A DNA stretch of 64,000 bases from Phycisphaerales bacterium (GTDB taxonomy: Bacteria; Planctomycetota; Phycisphaerae; UBA1845): the NCBI GenBank assembly GCA_020852275.1, contig JADZBE010000014.1, positions 36,697 through 100,696 of the forward strand, in the 5' to 3' direction. Each line of letters starts with the position of its first letter. The first letter of the stretch is position 1. The notes under the pieces were generated by a model. That model was given only the letters and a program-made list of their open reading frames with translations. It was not told where the DNA came from and searched no databases. The translations under genes and the position numbers were made by a program. Shown here piece by piece: positions 30,232 through 38,058 of this stretch.

Positions 30232-30298
30232 GACGGAGGCTCGCGGAAGTAAAACTCGACGCGGCGCAAACTGCGTCGAGCGAATCTCCGCGTTCTAT
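30232..30298 (+). ncRNA. candidate group II intron domain 6 and 3' splice region
   Basis: The stem CGGAG (30234-30238)/CTCCG (30286-30290) encloses an inner perfect 8-bp hairpin CTCGACGC/GCGTCGAG (30255-30262/30273-30280). Unpaired GAAT at 30282-30285 could hold the branch-point A. TTCTAT at 30293-30298 could be the 3' end. The exact branch point and splice site cannot be fixed by eye. Confidence 0.6.
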
Positions 30299-30304
30299 CC
30301 GATG

Positions 30305-30374
30305 CGTTGTCCCGGAAACGGGGCGACGGAGAAAAGCCCCGCATTCATCGGCTGTTGGCCGGTGGGTGCGGGGC
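30305..30374 (+). other. presumed exon between D6 and D1, two stable hairpins
   Basis: Hairpin 1 is a perfect 10-bp helix CGTTGTCCCG/CGGGGCGACG (30305-30314/30319-30328) closed by a GAAA tetraloop. Hairpin 2 pairs GCCCCGCA (30336-30343) with TGCGGGGC (30367-30374). If the flanking ribozyme is circularly permuted, this segment would be released as a small circular RNA of roughly 90 nt. Confidence 0.55.
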
Positions 30375-30391
30375 CGTCGCAATCAAAGGTG

Positions 30392-31511
30392 GTGCGTCCG
30401 CCGCACGGCGGACAAATCCCCCCACGGGGTTCGGACCACAGTCCCGATTCATCGGGACAACTCGGGTGCAAGTCTCGACAGGTTCGTTCAACGTCGGCCG
30501 GCGTGGGGAGCTTCCGCGCCCGAAAGGGCCGGAACCGGGCTGTGACCAGCTCGGCGATCGGGTGAGCGGCGCAAGCCGCCTTGATAAGCCCGACGGTGAA
30601 AAGCTCAACCATGAAAGGCCCGCAAGGGCTTGCCGGTCATTGCCAGCCAAAGACGGAGCCGAATCGCGAATGGTTCAGGTCGGTGGGTAAGCGGGCGCTT
30701 CTTGTTTCGACCCGCAGAAATCGTCACCGTTTCGGTGGCGAAAACTCCGCATCGGCGGGAGCCGGTGCGGACGACCTGGATGCGACGGGTAACACCGTCT
30801 AGCGACGTGATTGGCTGGTGGAAGATTGCGACTAATCCGGGAAGGGCTTGAGCAGCCGGGTTGGTTCCCGGTGCCTGGTCTGGTCGGCCAGGTGCTTCAA
30901 ACGCTCATGCCTGGGAGTGTGCCTTCAGTAGAAGTGGCCGGGAGGCCGGCGATGCGGCTGCAAGGCAGTGGCCGCTCGTTCGCGCCGGGGCTGGTAACCT
31001 CGGCATGTGCGACGACGAAAGAGGCGACGGGTTCATACCCGGTCTGAATGGCGTACTTGGTGAGGCGCGATGCGCCTCGCGAGTCTCTTGGATGGAGCCG
31101 ACGTGGCTGCACGCGGCTGGTCTTGGCGGACCGGCGGCTTGTGGCACACGGAATGACGATGACAGGCCACGTGTGCCTTGCGCACGGGCGGTTGTCGTTG
31201 AGGTTCCTGTTTGGGGCAGTTCCATTATTGGGGGCGGTCAACTTGGAAACAAGGAAGACCGCCCTTCGGGCGGGCGGCGGTGTGCCGGTGGCGGTCGCAA
31301 GGATGCGACCGACGGCGCGGTGGCCGCAACAGGTAAGGGCGGTCGGAGACGAATGCATCGGGCGATAGCGGGACGACTGTAAGGTCGTGAGATATTGCAT
31401 TTTCCCGCGAGTCCGAGCTGCGTCCTGCCCGCCGTGGGCCGCCCAGCAAAGCGCACGGTTTCGATGCGGAAACGCATAACGGCTTCGGGGATTGTGCCGT
31501 GAACAATCCCC
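30392..31511 (+). ncRNA. large structured RNA, candidate group II intron domains 1-4
   Basis: It begins GTGCG, the bacterial group II 5' consensus (GUGYG), followed by a 7-bp hairpin (30396-30413). Dense helices follow, many with GNRA loops: 30615-30631 (GCAA), 30747-30770 (10 bp, GGGA), 31062-31078, 31232-31264 (8-bp outer helix with an inner CTTG-GAAA-CAAG), 31293-31310, 31464-31477 (GAAA) and 31487-31511 (8 bp). Open frames here change frame repeatedly and are not coding. The motif set fits group II D1-D4 better than any other large RNA I know. The D1-D4 boundaries are not assigned; a second GTGCG at 30366 is a less likely 5' end because it is inside the exon hairpin. Confidence 0.75.
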
Positions 31512-31544
31512 ATCTTCTTGGCAGTAACAGGCGTTGGGCGGGCG

Positions 31545-32162
31545 ATGCAGTATCGGTGCGTGGCGACTTCGGTGGACGGCTTTGTTCAACAGGTGGCGGT
31601 CGCGTATTTGGCGCGGGGCTACTGGTTCTATGTGGCTGGCCGAATTCCACCGACCAAGGATCCCGAGCATGTCGATCAGAAACTGGTCGCCCGCTATGGC
31701 ATCGCGGTTTCGCAAAAGGAACGCTGCCGTCGGAAGCGGGTCGGCCTGGCCAACATGCAATACATCCGTCACGAGCGGTTTTTCCTGCTCATGGCGACGC
31801 ACGGCCAACACGCTTTCTTTGAAGATGAGGCCGAGCAGGTGCGGGATGCGCGGCGGGTTGCGATTCGCTACGCGGGGTATTCGATGTCCCATCGGAACGG
31901 ACGGGCCTCGGTGCGAATCGCGCCGGACGAGTACACGCGGCTCAAGGCGTACTTTCTGGAACTCGCCTGCCATCGGCCTGTGGACGCGCTCTCCGCCGAA
32001 TTTACACGGATCTGCTTTCAGCCCTACGCCCCGGTTCGGGTCCAATTGTTGAACGCCTGGCGGGCGGTCAACCGACTGCGGAAGGCAGCGGGGTATGAAG
32101 GCGTGCCACTCGAAGCCGTGCCGTGGCAACGGCGGATCGTAGCGCCCTTCGGCGCGAGTTAG
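31545..32162 (+). CDS. 205-aa protein of unknown family next to the structured RNA
   Basis: It starts at the ATG at 31545 (MQYRCVATSVDGFVQQVAVAY...), 33 bp after the last RNA hairpin. A compact alpha/beta N-terminal part (GYWFYVAGRIP, DQKLVARYGI), a basic stretch (QKERCRRKRVGLANMQYIRHERFFLLMATHG) and a helical, basic C-terminus (LLNAWRAVNRLRKAAGYE, WQRRIV) are visible. There is no reverse transcriptase, maturase, LAGLIDADG, GIY-YIG or HNH motif. It resembles repeated hypothetical proteins of planctomycete genomes (memory, unverified). Its basic character and position suggest an RNA or DNA-binding partner of the RNA element; that is inference. No good ribosome-binding site is seen. Confidence 0.7.
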   Translation: MQYRCVATSVDGFVQQVAVAYLARGYWFYVAGRIPPTKDPEHVDQKLVARYGIAVSQKERCRRKRVGLANMQYIRHERFFLLMATHGQHAFFEDEAEQVRDARRVAIRYAGYSMSHRNGRASVRIAPDEYTRLKAYFLELACHRPVDALSAEFTRICFQPYAPVRVQLLNAWRAVNRLRKAAGYEGVPLEAVPWQRRIVAPFGAS

Positions 32163-32173
32163 ATCGAAGCAAC

Positions 32174-33319
32174 TTACGCGGCGCAACCTCGTTCGGTAGA
32201 AGAGATCGCCGTCAGTTCCTTTTTCGCATAAAGCGTGCTGTCTTGCTCGAAACACACCCAGGATGCATTGAGCATCCCGACAAGACTCTTCGTTCTAGCG
32301 AAGTCAGTCGCAGACGCCTCCTCTTCTGTGATTACCCGCGCAGCCGCTTCCACTAACATGTCATCGAGCATTCGCTGTAGCGGGGCGAATAATTCATCGG
32401 ACCAGGTTCCGACGTAATCTTCGGCCACATGAAGTAGATTCGCCGTCTCATGCCACTCTCGATCTAGTTGGTCGGCCACACCATCAAATCCCATGCCCTT
32501 CGCTCGGTGAATCAGCGAACGCACTCGGAGCCATCCGACGGGGTGTTCCCTTTGAATCAAGCGGTCACGCGGCACATAAAACGCGTGCGCCCCTTGTAGT
32601 CGAAAATAGTTCACGAACGACCGCAAGAACGCGGGACCCCCAATGCGAAGACCAACGGCATCGCAAAAAAACTCCTGGCACCAAGAATAGAACGCGAGCA
32701 CGAGTTGAGCCTGAAACGTATCTTGCTGAACAGCACTCGGACCTTGTCGCCGCGTCGTGGGGGCGAACACATTCGCAACCACCTCCTGGAAATCGTGAAC
32801 GAGGTCATCCATTTCCGGACGATGGACGGCATACAGAAGGTGCCCGAATTCGTGGAACAAGAGCGGCAGGTACAAGAGCGTTCTTCGGCGCGAGCACGGC
32901 AGGAAGAAAAGCGACGGGTACCTGAGGTCGGGGTAGATCGCGAATTGACCATCGGATAACGCAAAGGCGCGGCGTGCCGTCTTCGGATGTTCATCATGAA
33001 GCCAGCGCAAGACGATAAGGGCCAGGCGATCGTCGCTTCGGCTGCGAAGGAGGCACCCGGCGTAGTGAGCATTAATGACTTCGAGTTCGGTCATGACGCG
33101 CTGCGTCTGACGGAGAACGTTTTCAAACGTATCGGGATGATCGTAGGAGAGATCCTTAAGATTGCGTCGCACTTGCCGCCGGAGCTCTTCGCATACAGCC
33201 TCGATCTCACTTCGATACGCAGTGAGTTCACCGGGAATCCGCGCGGCCCCGAGAAGTTGCTGAAGAACTCCAATCTGGTGGTTGAGGTCCTCGTTCGATA
33301 GAGTCAATTCCGTGCGCAT
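32174..33319 (-). CDS. predicted zinc metallopeptidase of the Argonaute operon
   Basis: 381 residues. HEFGHLLYAVH (156-166) supplies the HExxH zinc motif, and CQEFFCDAVGL (E216, D220) fits the third ligand and helix of gluzincin-type peptidases. The N-terminal half is helical (LRRQVRRNLKDLSYD...). The family is not one I can name. It is the last gene of a five-gene minus-strand operon; its ATG overlaps the previous TGA by 1 nt. A proteolytic effector or regulator triggered by the Argonaute module is a reasonable hypothesis, not shown. Confidence 0.7.
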   Translation of the reverse strand: MRTELTLSNEDLNHQIGVLQQLLGAARIPGELTAYRSEIEAVCEELRRQVRRNLKDLSYDHPDTFENVLRQTQRVMTELEVINAHYAGCLLRSRSDDRLALIVLRWLHDEHPKTARRAFALSDGQFAIYPDLRYPSLFFLPCSRRRTLLYLPLLFHEFGHLLYAVHRPEMDDLVHDFQEVVANVFAPTTRRQGPSAVQQDTFQAQLVLAFYSWCQEFFCDAVGLRIGGPAFLRSFVNYFRLQGAHAFYVPRDRLIQREHPVGWLRVRSLIHRAKGMGFDGVADQLDREWHETANLLHVAEDYVGTWSDELFAPLQRMLDDMLVEAAARVITEEEASATDFARTKSLVGMLNASWVCFEQDSTLYAKKELTAISSTERGCAA

Positions 33320-33762
33320 CAGATCTCTTCCAGGATGGCGGACACGTCGGCACGCTGATGCCCTTCAACTATGCGCCTCAACTCATCCAAGCTTTCAAGG
33401 AGGTCTCGCTGCGTTCGTTTGTCCCGTGCGCCCAAGAGGCTTATCGCCGCATCGGCGCCTACGCGCATCAAAGATGAATGAAAGCTTCCTCGGTCGCGTC
33501 GTGCGAAGCGATACGCGTCGAGTAACTCCTTGAAGCGTGGGTCGATGCCCATGATCTTGCCGTCGTCTGCGGCCGCCGCCGCTTCCCCCAGGCGCCGCAA
33601 GAAACGTGATAGCTCTTCACGCGCTCGTTGTGCGAGCTCTTTCCGTTCCGGGTCATCGATTCCGGCAAGCTCAAACTTCGTGGCGATGGCGAGATCATCG
33701 ATCGCCGCGAGGACTCGCTGGTCGGTGAGAAAACTCTGAATGTCGAGCCAGTGCTGTTTCAT
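33319..33762 (-). CDS. helical protein of the Argonaute operon
   Basis: 147 residues from the ATG at 33762 (GGAAAGG upstream); the longer open frame is not used because it would run far into the Argonaute gene. It is nearly all helical and charged (LAIATKFELAGIDDPERKELAQRAREELSRFLRRL). No known domain. It lies 17 bp after the Argonaute stop and is coupled to the peptidase gene downstream. Confidence 0.65.
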   Translation of the reverse strand: MKQHWLDIQSFLTDQRVLAAIDDLAIATKFELAGIDDPERKELAQRAREELSRFLRRLGEAAAAADDGKIMGIDPRFKELLDAYRFARRDRGSFHSSLMRVGADAAISLLGARDKRTQRDLLESLDELRRIVEGHQRADVSAILEEI

Positions 33763-33779
33763 CTCATTCGCCTTTCCGA

Positions 33780-36122
33780 TTATCGCAGACCGCGCACCTC
33801 CATTGCCATGCGACGGGTAAGCTCCACGTCGGCATCGCGCATGGGCTGCGCATCGCGATAGGCTTTCTTCGGACTGAGCCAATTATGTTGAGCTAGTGCG
33901 AATACGCCGCTCGCGGCCCGGCGTATGCGCCCCGGTTCGCGTGTGACGAGAAGTAACGGATCGGCGGTTCCGAAACGCCCTAACGTTCCGGCTCCCGTTA
34001 GCGCGGTGATCGCTCTGTATTCGTCCATGATAACCGCTCGCCCTTCGAGCACATTCTCCGCCTCTCGCCCGGCGAGAAGCCACATGCGCAGGTCTTTGAC
34101 TGTGCGCTTGTGATAGTCCACAACATCGATCAACGCCCCCTGCGCAAGGACATCGGCCTTTTTCCACAAGTCTAGGCCGCTATCTATCGCACGGGGTTCG
34201 TCGCCGCATTCGTGTCCGTCCCGAAGAACAAGCAGCGATTTGAGTGGGGACAATCGGTGCCCATGAAGCGCCTCCGGAATTGCAGCAATCTTTTCCGCCA
34301 ACTGGAAGCGCTCGATGGTCTCGCGTCGTGTGTCCGGTTTTGTCCAGCAATCGAGATACCTCCACAGACCATCGCGCCCCGGATGGGCGACGGGATCGCG
34401 GCAGATTAGAAATGAGAGAGCGCAGTAGCGGCGATCCTCGGAGACATCGATAGCCAAGCATGCGTCATAAGGCCACTGGTCAACCCGGAAGGGGATGACG
34501 CCCATCTGGTCGAGCAGGTCCAACACGGTGTGAAAAATCATGTCGCGCCAATTCTGTTCCGCTTGAGCTCTTCGCTGCGGGTCGCGCTCAGAGCGAATGC
34601 GTTCCCACGCGCGCTGCACGGTGTTACGGACGGCGCGTTTGAGTGTCCAGTCGCGGAGTTCGTCAGATAGGAGATAGTATCCTGCACCACCGAGCTCGCG
34701 ATCGTCGAACACGATGAGGCAAGTTCCCGCAACACGCGGCTTGAGAAGTCGGGCGATGTCTTTTGCGGTCTCTGCGCTCTCCAAGCGTAAGGTGAAGTTC
34801 TTCTTGGTCAGTTGCTCTAAGTCCTTACGGATACCCTCAACGTATGCGTCTTGAGTTTCGAGCGACCAGCCTCTCCCTGTCCGCGGAAGGACCACGGTGA
34901 TATCGCGCGCGGCAGCCGGATTGAAGCGATACACGCCGTATTCCCTCAAATACTGCTCTCGGTCACGAAAATAGCGTTGATAAGCCTTGCGCCCATTTTC
35001 CGCCGGAGCTTCGAGTCGTTTGCCGGTGCCGAAGAGAAGAGCCGGCGGCGTCAATTGAACGGTCTCGCTTTCGCCTGGCTGCCATAGGCCGGGCGAAACG
35101 CTGAACCCCGCATTCTTGACCGTTTCGATCGTTCTCGGTGAGCACTTGGCATAAGAGAACGCTCGGCGCGCCTCGGGCACCATTGCAAGGCAGCGCATGG
35201 ACTTAGGGAGCGAGGCAGGTTCGACTCGAAGACGCAAACGGAGCAGCTTTGCGGCCACAAGGACTGGACGCTCACCCCATTCAAAGCTAACGGTAACCAC
35301 CGGATCATCACGCCGAATCTGGAGTGACGGGTTTGCTCGCTGGTAATACTCGAGGAGAGAGCCGAAACGCACGCCGCGAACGATGATCACGCTAGTCGAA
35401 CCACACGTCATTCGATCGGCAAAGTCATGAAAGTAGCATTTCGATCTTCGAGCCCGCCCTGTGTCGTAGATTAGCGTCCCGCGACGTCCAAGGGCTCGGC
35501 CGCGTAGGCCCTCGAAGCGCTCCTTGGATCGCTCATCGCTCAGGAACTGTGCGACCGTCGGCTTCGTGCAGAGGAGATGCCCCGCGTCGTATGCGATCCC
35601 CAGGCGCCCGTCATTGAGTTCGCAAGTTGCTAGCGATAGGCGCGGGAGGAGCATTACGTCACCATCGCTCGCGACTGGTTCGTCGGTATACCAGTGGCGA
35701 GTCGTTTCTGAGAGCCACCAATACTCGCCGCTCTGCTCTAGGGCGACGATTAGGAGCTTTTGGAGCAGTCCCGACGCCGCGTGCAGCTCCCGCGGCTTAT
35801 GAAGGTCAAGCGCTCCGTCGAAGTCGCTCAACGCCAAACGCGCATGCCAACCATCTCCCGAGAGCTCACGGCAGATTCTCTCGACCGTGATAGGTGCTAC
35901 GATCTCCTTTGCGTCCCACGGTGACGGAATACTCGCGATGCCATCTGAGCGAAGCCGGCTGCAGATCTTCTGGCGAAGATCCGGACAACGGTCGTTTGAC
36001 TCGACCCAGATGCGTCGAACCGCGAGCTTTCCGTTGGGCGTGGCGGCGACTCGGAGATTCGTCTCGACTACACTGGTGCTTTGAGGGCAACGCACATTCC
36101 TTGAAATCGACACTGACGACAT
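33780..36122 (-). CDS. long prokaryotic Argonaute, probably catalytically active
   Basis: 780 residues. An N-terminal domain is followed by a PAZ-like region (about 240-300, GSLLEYYQRANPSLQ...PVLVAAKLL), a MID region (about 400-545) and a PIWI domain (about 550-780). Catalytic candidates: D559 in LAIDVS, a glutamate finger among E601/E604/E610, D635 in LVLRDGH, and D763 or D765 in QPMRDAD, giving a possible DEDD tetrad. The VDYHKRTVKDLRMW stretch matches the conserved PIWI V..KR segment. The MID 5'-phosphate pocket is unusual: the normal Y/H/R-K motif is replaced by YYLLSDELRDWTLKRAVRN. It would use short guides to bind or cut invading nucleic acid. The gene overlaps the Cas4-like gene by 55 bp. 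Confidence 0.88.
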   Translation of the reverse strand: MSSVSISRNVRCPQSTSVVETNLRVAATPNGKLAVRRIWVESNDRCPDLRQKICSRLRSDGIASIPSPWDAKEIVAPITVERICRELSGDGWHARLALSDFDGALDLHKPRELHAASGLLQKLLIVALEQSGEYWWLSETTRHWYTDEPVASDGDVMLLPRLSLATCELNDGRLGIAYDAGHLLCTKPTVAQFLSDERSKERFEGLRGRALGRRGTLIYDTGRARRSKCYFHDFADRMTCGSTSVIIVRGVRFGSLLEYYQRANPSLQIRRDDPVVTVSFEWGERPVLVAAKLLRLRLRVEPASLPKSMRCLAMVPEARRAFSYAKCSPRTIETVKNAGFSVSPGLWQPGESETVQLTPPALLFGTGKRLEAPAENGRKAYQRYFRDREQYLREYGVYRFNPAAARDITVVLPRTGRGWSLETQDAYVEGIRKDLEQLTKKNFTLRLESAETAKDIARLLKPRVAGTCLIVFDDRELGGAGYYLLSDELRDWTLKRAVRNTVQRAWERIRSERDPQRRAQAEQNWRDMIFHTVLDLLDQMGVIPFRVDQWPYDACLAIDVSEDRRYCALSFLICRDPVAHPGRDGLWRYLDCWTKPDTRRETIERFQLAEKIAAIPEALHGHRLSPLKSLLVLRDGHECGDEPRAIDSGLDLWKKADVLAQGALIDVVDYHKRTVKDLRMWLLAGREAENVLEGRAVIMDEYRAITALTGAGTLGRFGTADPLLLVTREPGRIRRAASGVFALAQHNWLSPKKAYRDAQPMRDADVELTRRMAMEVRGLR

Positions 36123-37012
36123 ATCTTCTCCCTTTGACAGGGCGGAAAAGCTTCGAAGAATCCGTTCACGCCGTACTCGTGAAGCTCCTCCATTCGCTCA
36201 ATATCTTGATGCAGTCGAGCACGGCAGCGGTCAATCAGACGCTCACTCATGACAAAAGGCCGCTCGATAATTCCGTCACCCAAGAAGACTCGCTGGGCGG
36301 ACACGGTCTCCGGAGAAACCTTGAACCGCTCAACGGCCCACCAGCCGTAGATCGCAAGCTGCAAGCAATCCTCGTCGCCAACGCTACCGCCCATCTTCCA
36401 ATCGACTATGCGGATTCCGCTCGCGTTCTTGCTCCAGCCGTCAATGCGACCGCCAATCGAGAATCCGCTCATCTTCGGAAGTCCGCCGATGGGAACCTCC
36501 GGGGCGGATTCGTCGCCGGCGAGTAGGTCTCGGACCAGCTCTACGACCGCCGGGTGCTCGAAGTAGTTTGTAACCGCCACGCTAAGCTTTGTCCTAGCCG
36601 TGGAGAGAATCTCTCCTGCATTCGGCAACCCGTAGTAGTGCTCAAGAAGGCGCGGCGTCTTCGAGTCGCGGTCATTTCGGGCACTAGCATTAACGAAAAA
36701 GTCGTAACGTTCGACGGCGGCGCGCTTGAACCGCTCTGCTTCCCAATCGGATCCCTTCCAGTGCTGCGCGATCAGGTTGTGCAGTATTTGGCCAGCAACC
36801 TGGGACGATGACGACAAGGTCTTGCATGACGCCGCGGACTTGGAGTCGCAAACCTCAAGCGTGCGATGGACAAGCGCGACTGGCTCCTGGAACAGGAGCG
36901 GTTCCCGGGGAGCTTCGGGTGGAGCGTAACCCGGCGCGTAATACTGGTAGAAATACTGAAGTGAGCAGCGATCCAACGTTGACCGTTTCGTGCTGGAGTA
37001 GACCTTCTTCAT
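36068..37012 (-). CDS. Cas4/RecB-like PD-(D/E)XK nuclease with Fe-S cysteines
   Basis: 314 residues. Nuclease core: GGRIDGW (D191), then IRIVDWKMG (D204, K206) and a QLAIYGWWA helix (the RecB-type Q...Y). Four cysteines suitable for a [4Fe-4S] cluster: C16 near the N-terminus and C298, C301, C307 (CxxCx5C) at the C-terminus, as in Cas4. Cas4-like nucleases are recurrent neighbours of long Argonautes and could trim guides or degrade targets. It starts exactly where the regulator gene ends (1-bp overlap). Confidence 0.85.
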   Translation of the reverse strand: MKKVYSSTKRSTLDRCSLQYFYQYYAPGYAPPEAPREPLLFQEPVALVHRTLEVCDSKSAASCKTLSSSSQVAGQILHNLIAQHWKGSDWEAERFKRAAVERYDFFVNASARNDRDSKTPRLLEHYYGLPNAGEILSTARTKLSVAVTNYFEHPAVVELVRDLLAGDESAPEVPIGGLPKMSGFSIGGRIDGWSKNASGIRIVDWKMGGSVGDEDCLQLAIYGWWAVERFKVSPETVSAQRVFLGDGIIERPFVMSERLIDRCRARLHQDIERMEELHEYGVNGFFEAFPPCQREKICRQCRFQGMCVALKAPV

Positions 37013-37383
37013 TACGACCGCCTCGTGCGACCCTGGTTCGACTCACGGAGGCTTTTCAACGTGCCGCGCATTTGCTCCCACTCAGGCTCAGTCAGTTTAA
37101 GTGCGGACGCCTCCTGGACAAATCGGACCGCCGCGGGATTGGCCGAAAGCGCCGAGCCAATGTCATCGGGAAGCTTCTGGGCAGCTGCTAACAGCTCCTC
37201 GGGTGGACTCTTGATACTCAAGGCAATTCGAAGAATCGTCTCCGCCGCAGGTGCTGGAAGCCGGCCGTTTTCGAGCTTGCTGATGTACGAAAAATCCACG
37301 CCGGCCATCTCGGCCAAGCGCCTTTGGCTGATGCCGGAAGCGCGGCGTCTCTCACGGAGAGCGTTGCCAAATGCTGTGCTCAT
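37012..37383 (-). CDS. XRE-family regulator of the Argonaute operon
   Basis: 123 residues. HTH_3: FGNALRERRRASGISQRRLAEMAGVDFSYISKLENGR, about 5-42. It heads the operon, and a perfect palindrome sits between the -35 and -10 of its promoter, so autorepression is very likely. The 3' end overlaps the nuclease gene by one base. Confidence 0.88.
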   Translation of the reverse strand: MSTAFGNALRERRRASGISQRRLAEMAGVDFSYISKLENGRLPAPAAETILRIALSIKSPPEELLAAAQKLPDDIGSALSANPAAVRFVQEASALKLTEPEWEQMRGTLKSLRESNQGRTRRS

Positions 37384-37389
37384 GTTGAT

Positions 37390-37418
37390 AGAATACTCAA
37401 CGTTGAGTGGTTTGTCAA
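37390..37418 (-). promoter_or_regulatory. sigma70 promoter and operator of the Argonaute operon (leaderless)
   Basis: On the minus strand: -35 TTGACA (37418-37413), 17-bp spacer, -10 TATTCT (37395-37390). The 14-bp perfect palindrome ACTCAACGTTGAGT (37395-37408) fills the spacer, and a second ACTCAAC half-site lies at 37418-37424. Only ATCAAC separates the -10 from the ATG at 37383, so transcription would start at or next to the start codon. Confidence 0.75.
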
Positions 37419-37482
37419 CTCAACGGCAAAGAAAAATTTGTAGGACGCATCAGAGCGTTGCAGCGCAATGATTTACAGCAGA

Positions 37483-38058
37483 TTATCGGACCTCACGATG
37501 GCCATTACGAGTCAAAGCTGGAAGCGTTTGCGTTGTGACGCGCAGCGCGCCCAACGCGTGGAGGTTGGCGTTGGCAGGGTCGTCGAGGGTCCAAAGGGGC
37601 TTGTGGCCGGTGATGTGGTCGCGGCAGAGGCGGTCGAGCGAGCCGCCGGGGGCGGCGTGGGGGATGAATACGGCGTCGGCGAGCGAAACGACGAAACGGT
37701 TCCGCTCCTCGGCCGTCGCGGTGGTCGCACGGCGGACGGTCTTCTCGAAGGGGGACGTGATCAGCATCCGGCCGGCGGCGACGGCGGCTTTCCATGCGGC
37801 GGGTACGCGCATCCCCTCGGCGTTGCGGGCCGGGCAGACGATGACCGGCCGCTCGCCGCGTAGCAGGATTTCGAGGCACTCCTGCTCGGTCGGCGACTGG
37901 AAGCCGCTGACGACGGTCCACGGCGTCTCTCGAAGCGCCCGGACCACGTCGAGCGTCTGGACGATGATTGAGCCTGGGCACGCGCGCGAGCAGAGCAGCG
38001 CGAGTTTGCGGCTTAAAAGAAGCCCAGCCTCGCCGATGGCATCACGTCTTGCGGCCAC
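37483..38058 (-). CDS. DprA/Smf-like Rossmann protein
   Basis: 191 residues from a GTG at 38058 (AGGAAGGGG upstream). The core VVSGFQSPTEQECLEILLRG, then ERPVIVCPARNAEGMRVP, ITSPFEKTVRRATTATAEERNR and ADAVFIPHAAPGGSLDRL, is the DprA/Smf (SLOG-superfamily) nucleotide-binding fold: SGxQSP, a P.R..E loop and the GG/S near the end. It lacks the winged-helix domains of real DprA. It is the last gene of the SIR2-HerA operon and overlaps its predecessor by 17 bp. SLOG proteins in defence loci are thought to sense or make nucleotide signals. Confidence 0.72.
   Translation of the reverse strand: MAARRDAIGEAGLLLSRKLALLCSRACPGSIIVQTLDVVRALRETPWTVVSGFQSPTEQECLEILLRGERPVIVCPARNAEGMRVPAAWKAAVAAGRMLITSPFEKTVRRATTATAEERNRFVVSLADAVFIPHAAPGGSLDRLCRDHITGHKPLWTLDDPANANLHALGALRVTTQTLPALTRNGHREVR

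Noticed and set aside
30198..30298. The D5-D6 as merely the 3' remnant of an ordinary intron
   Set aside because: Not excluded, but a GUGCG start and a D1-like structured kilobase follow at once, which a simple remnant would not explain.
30048..31544. Alternative readings of the structured RNA as an IscB/TnpB guide RNA, GOLLD/ROOL-like RNA or group I intron
   Set aside because: No RuvC/HNH or TnpB ORF is adjacent, and the 34-nt D5 with AGC triad, bulge and GNRA loop is specific to group II introns. Small frames in the region are broken and unlike proteins.
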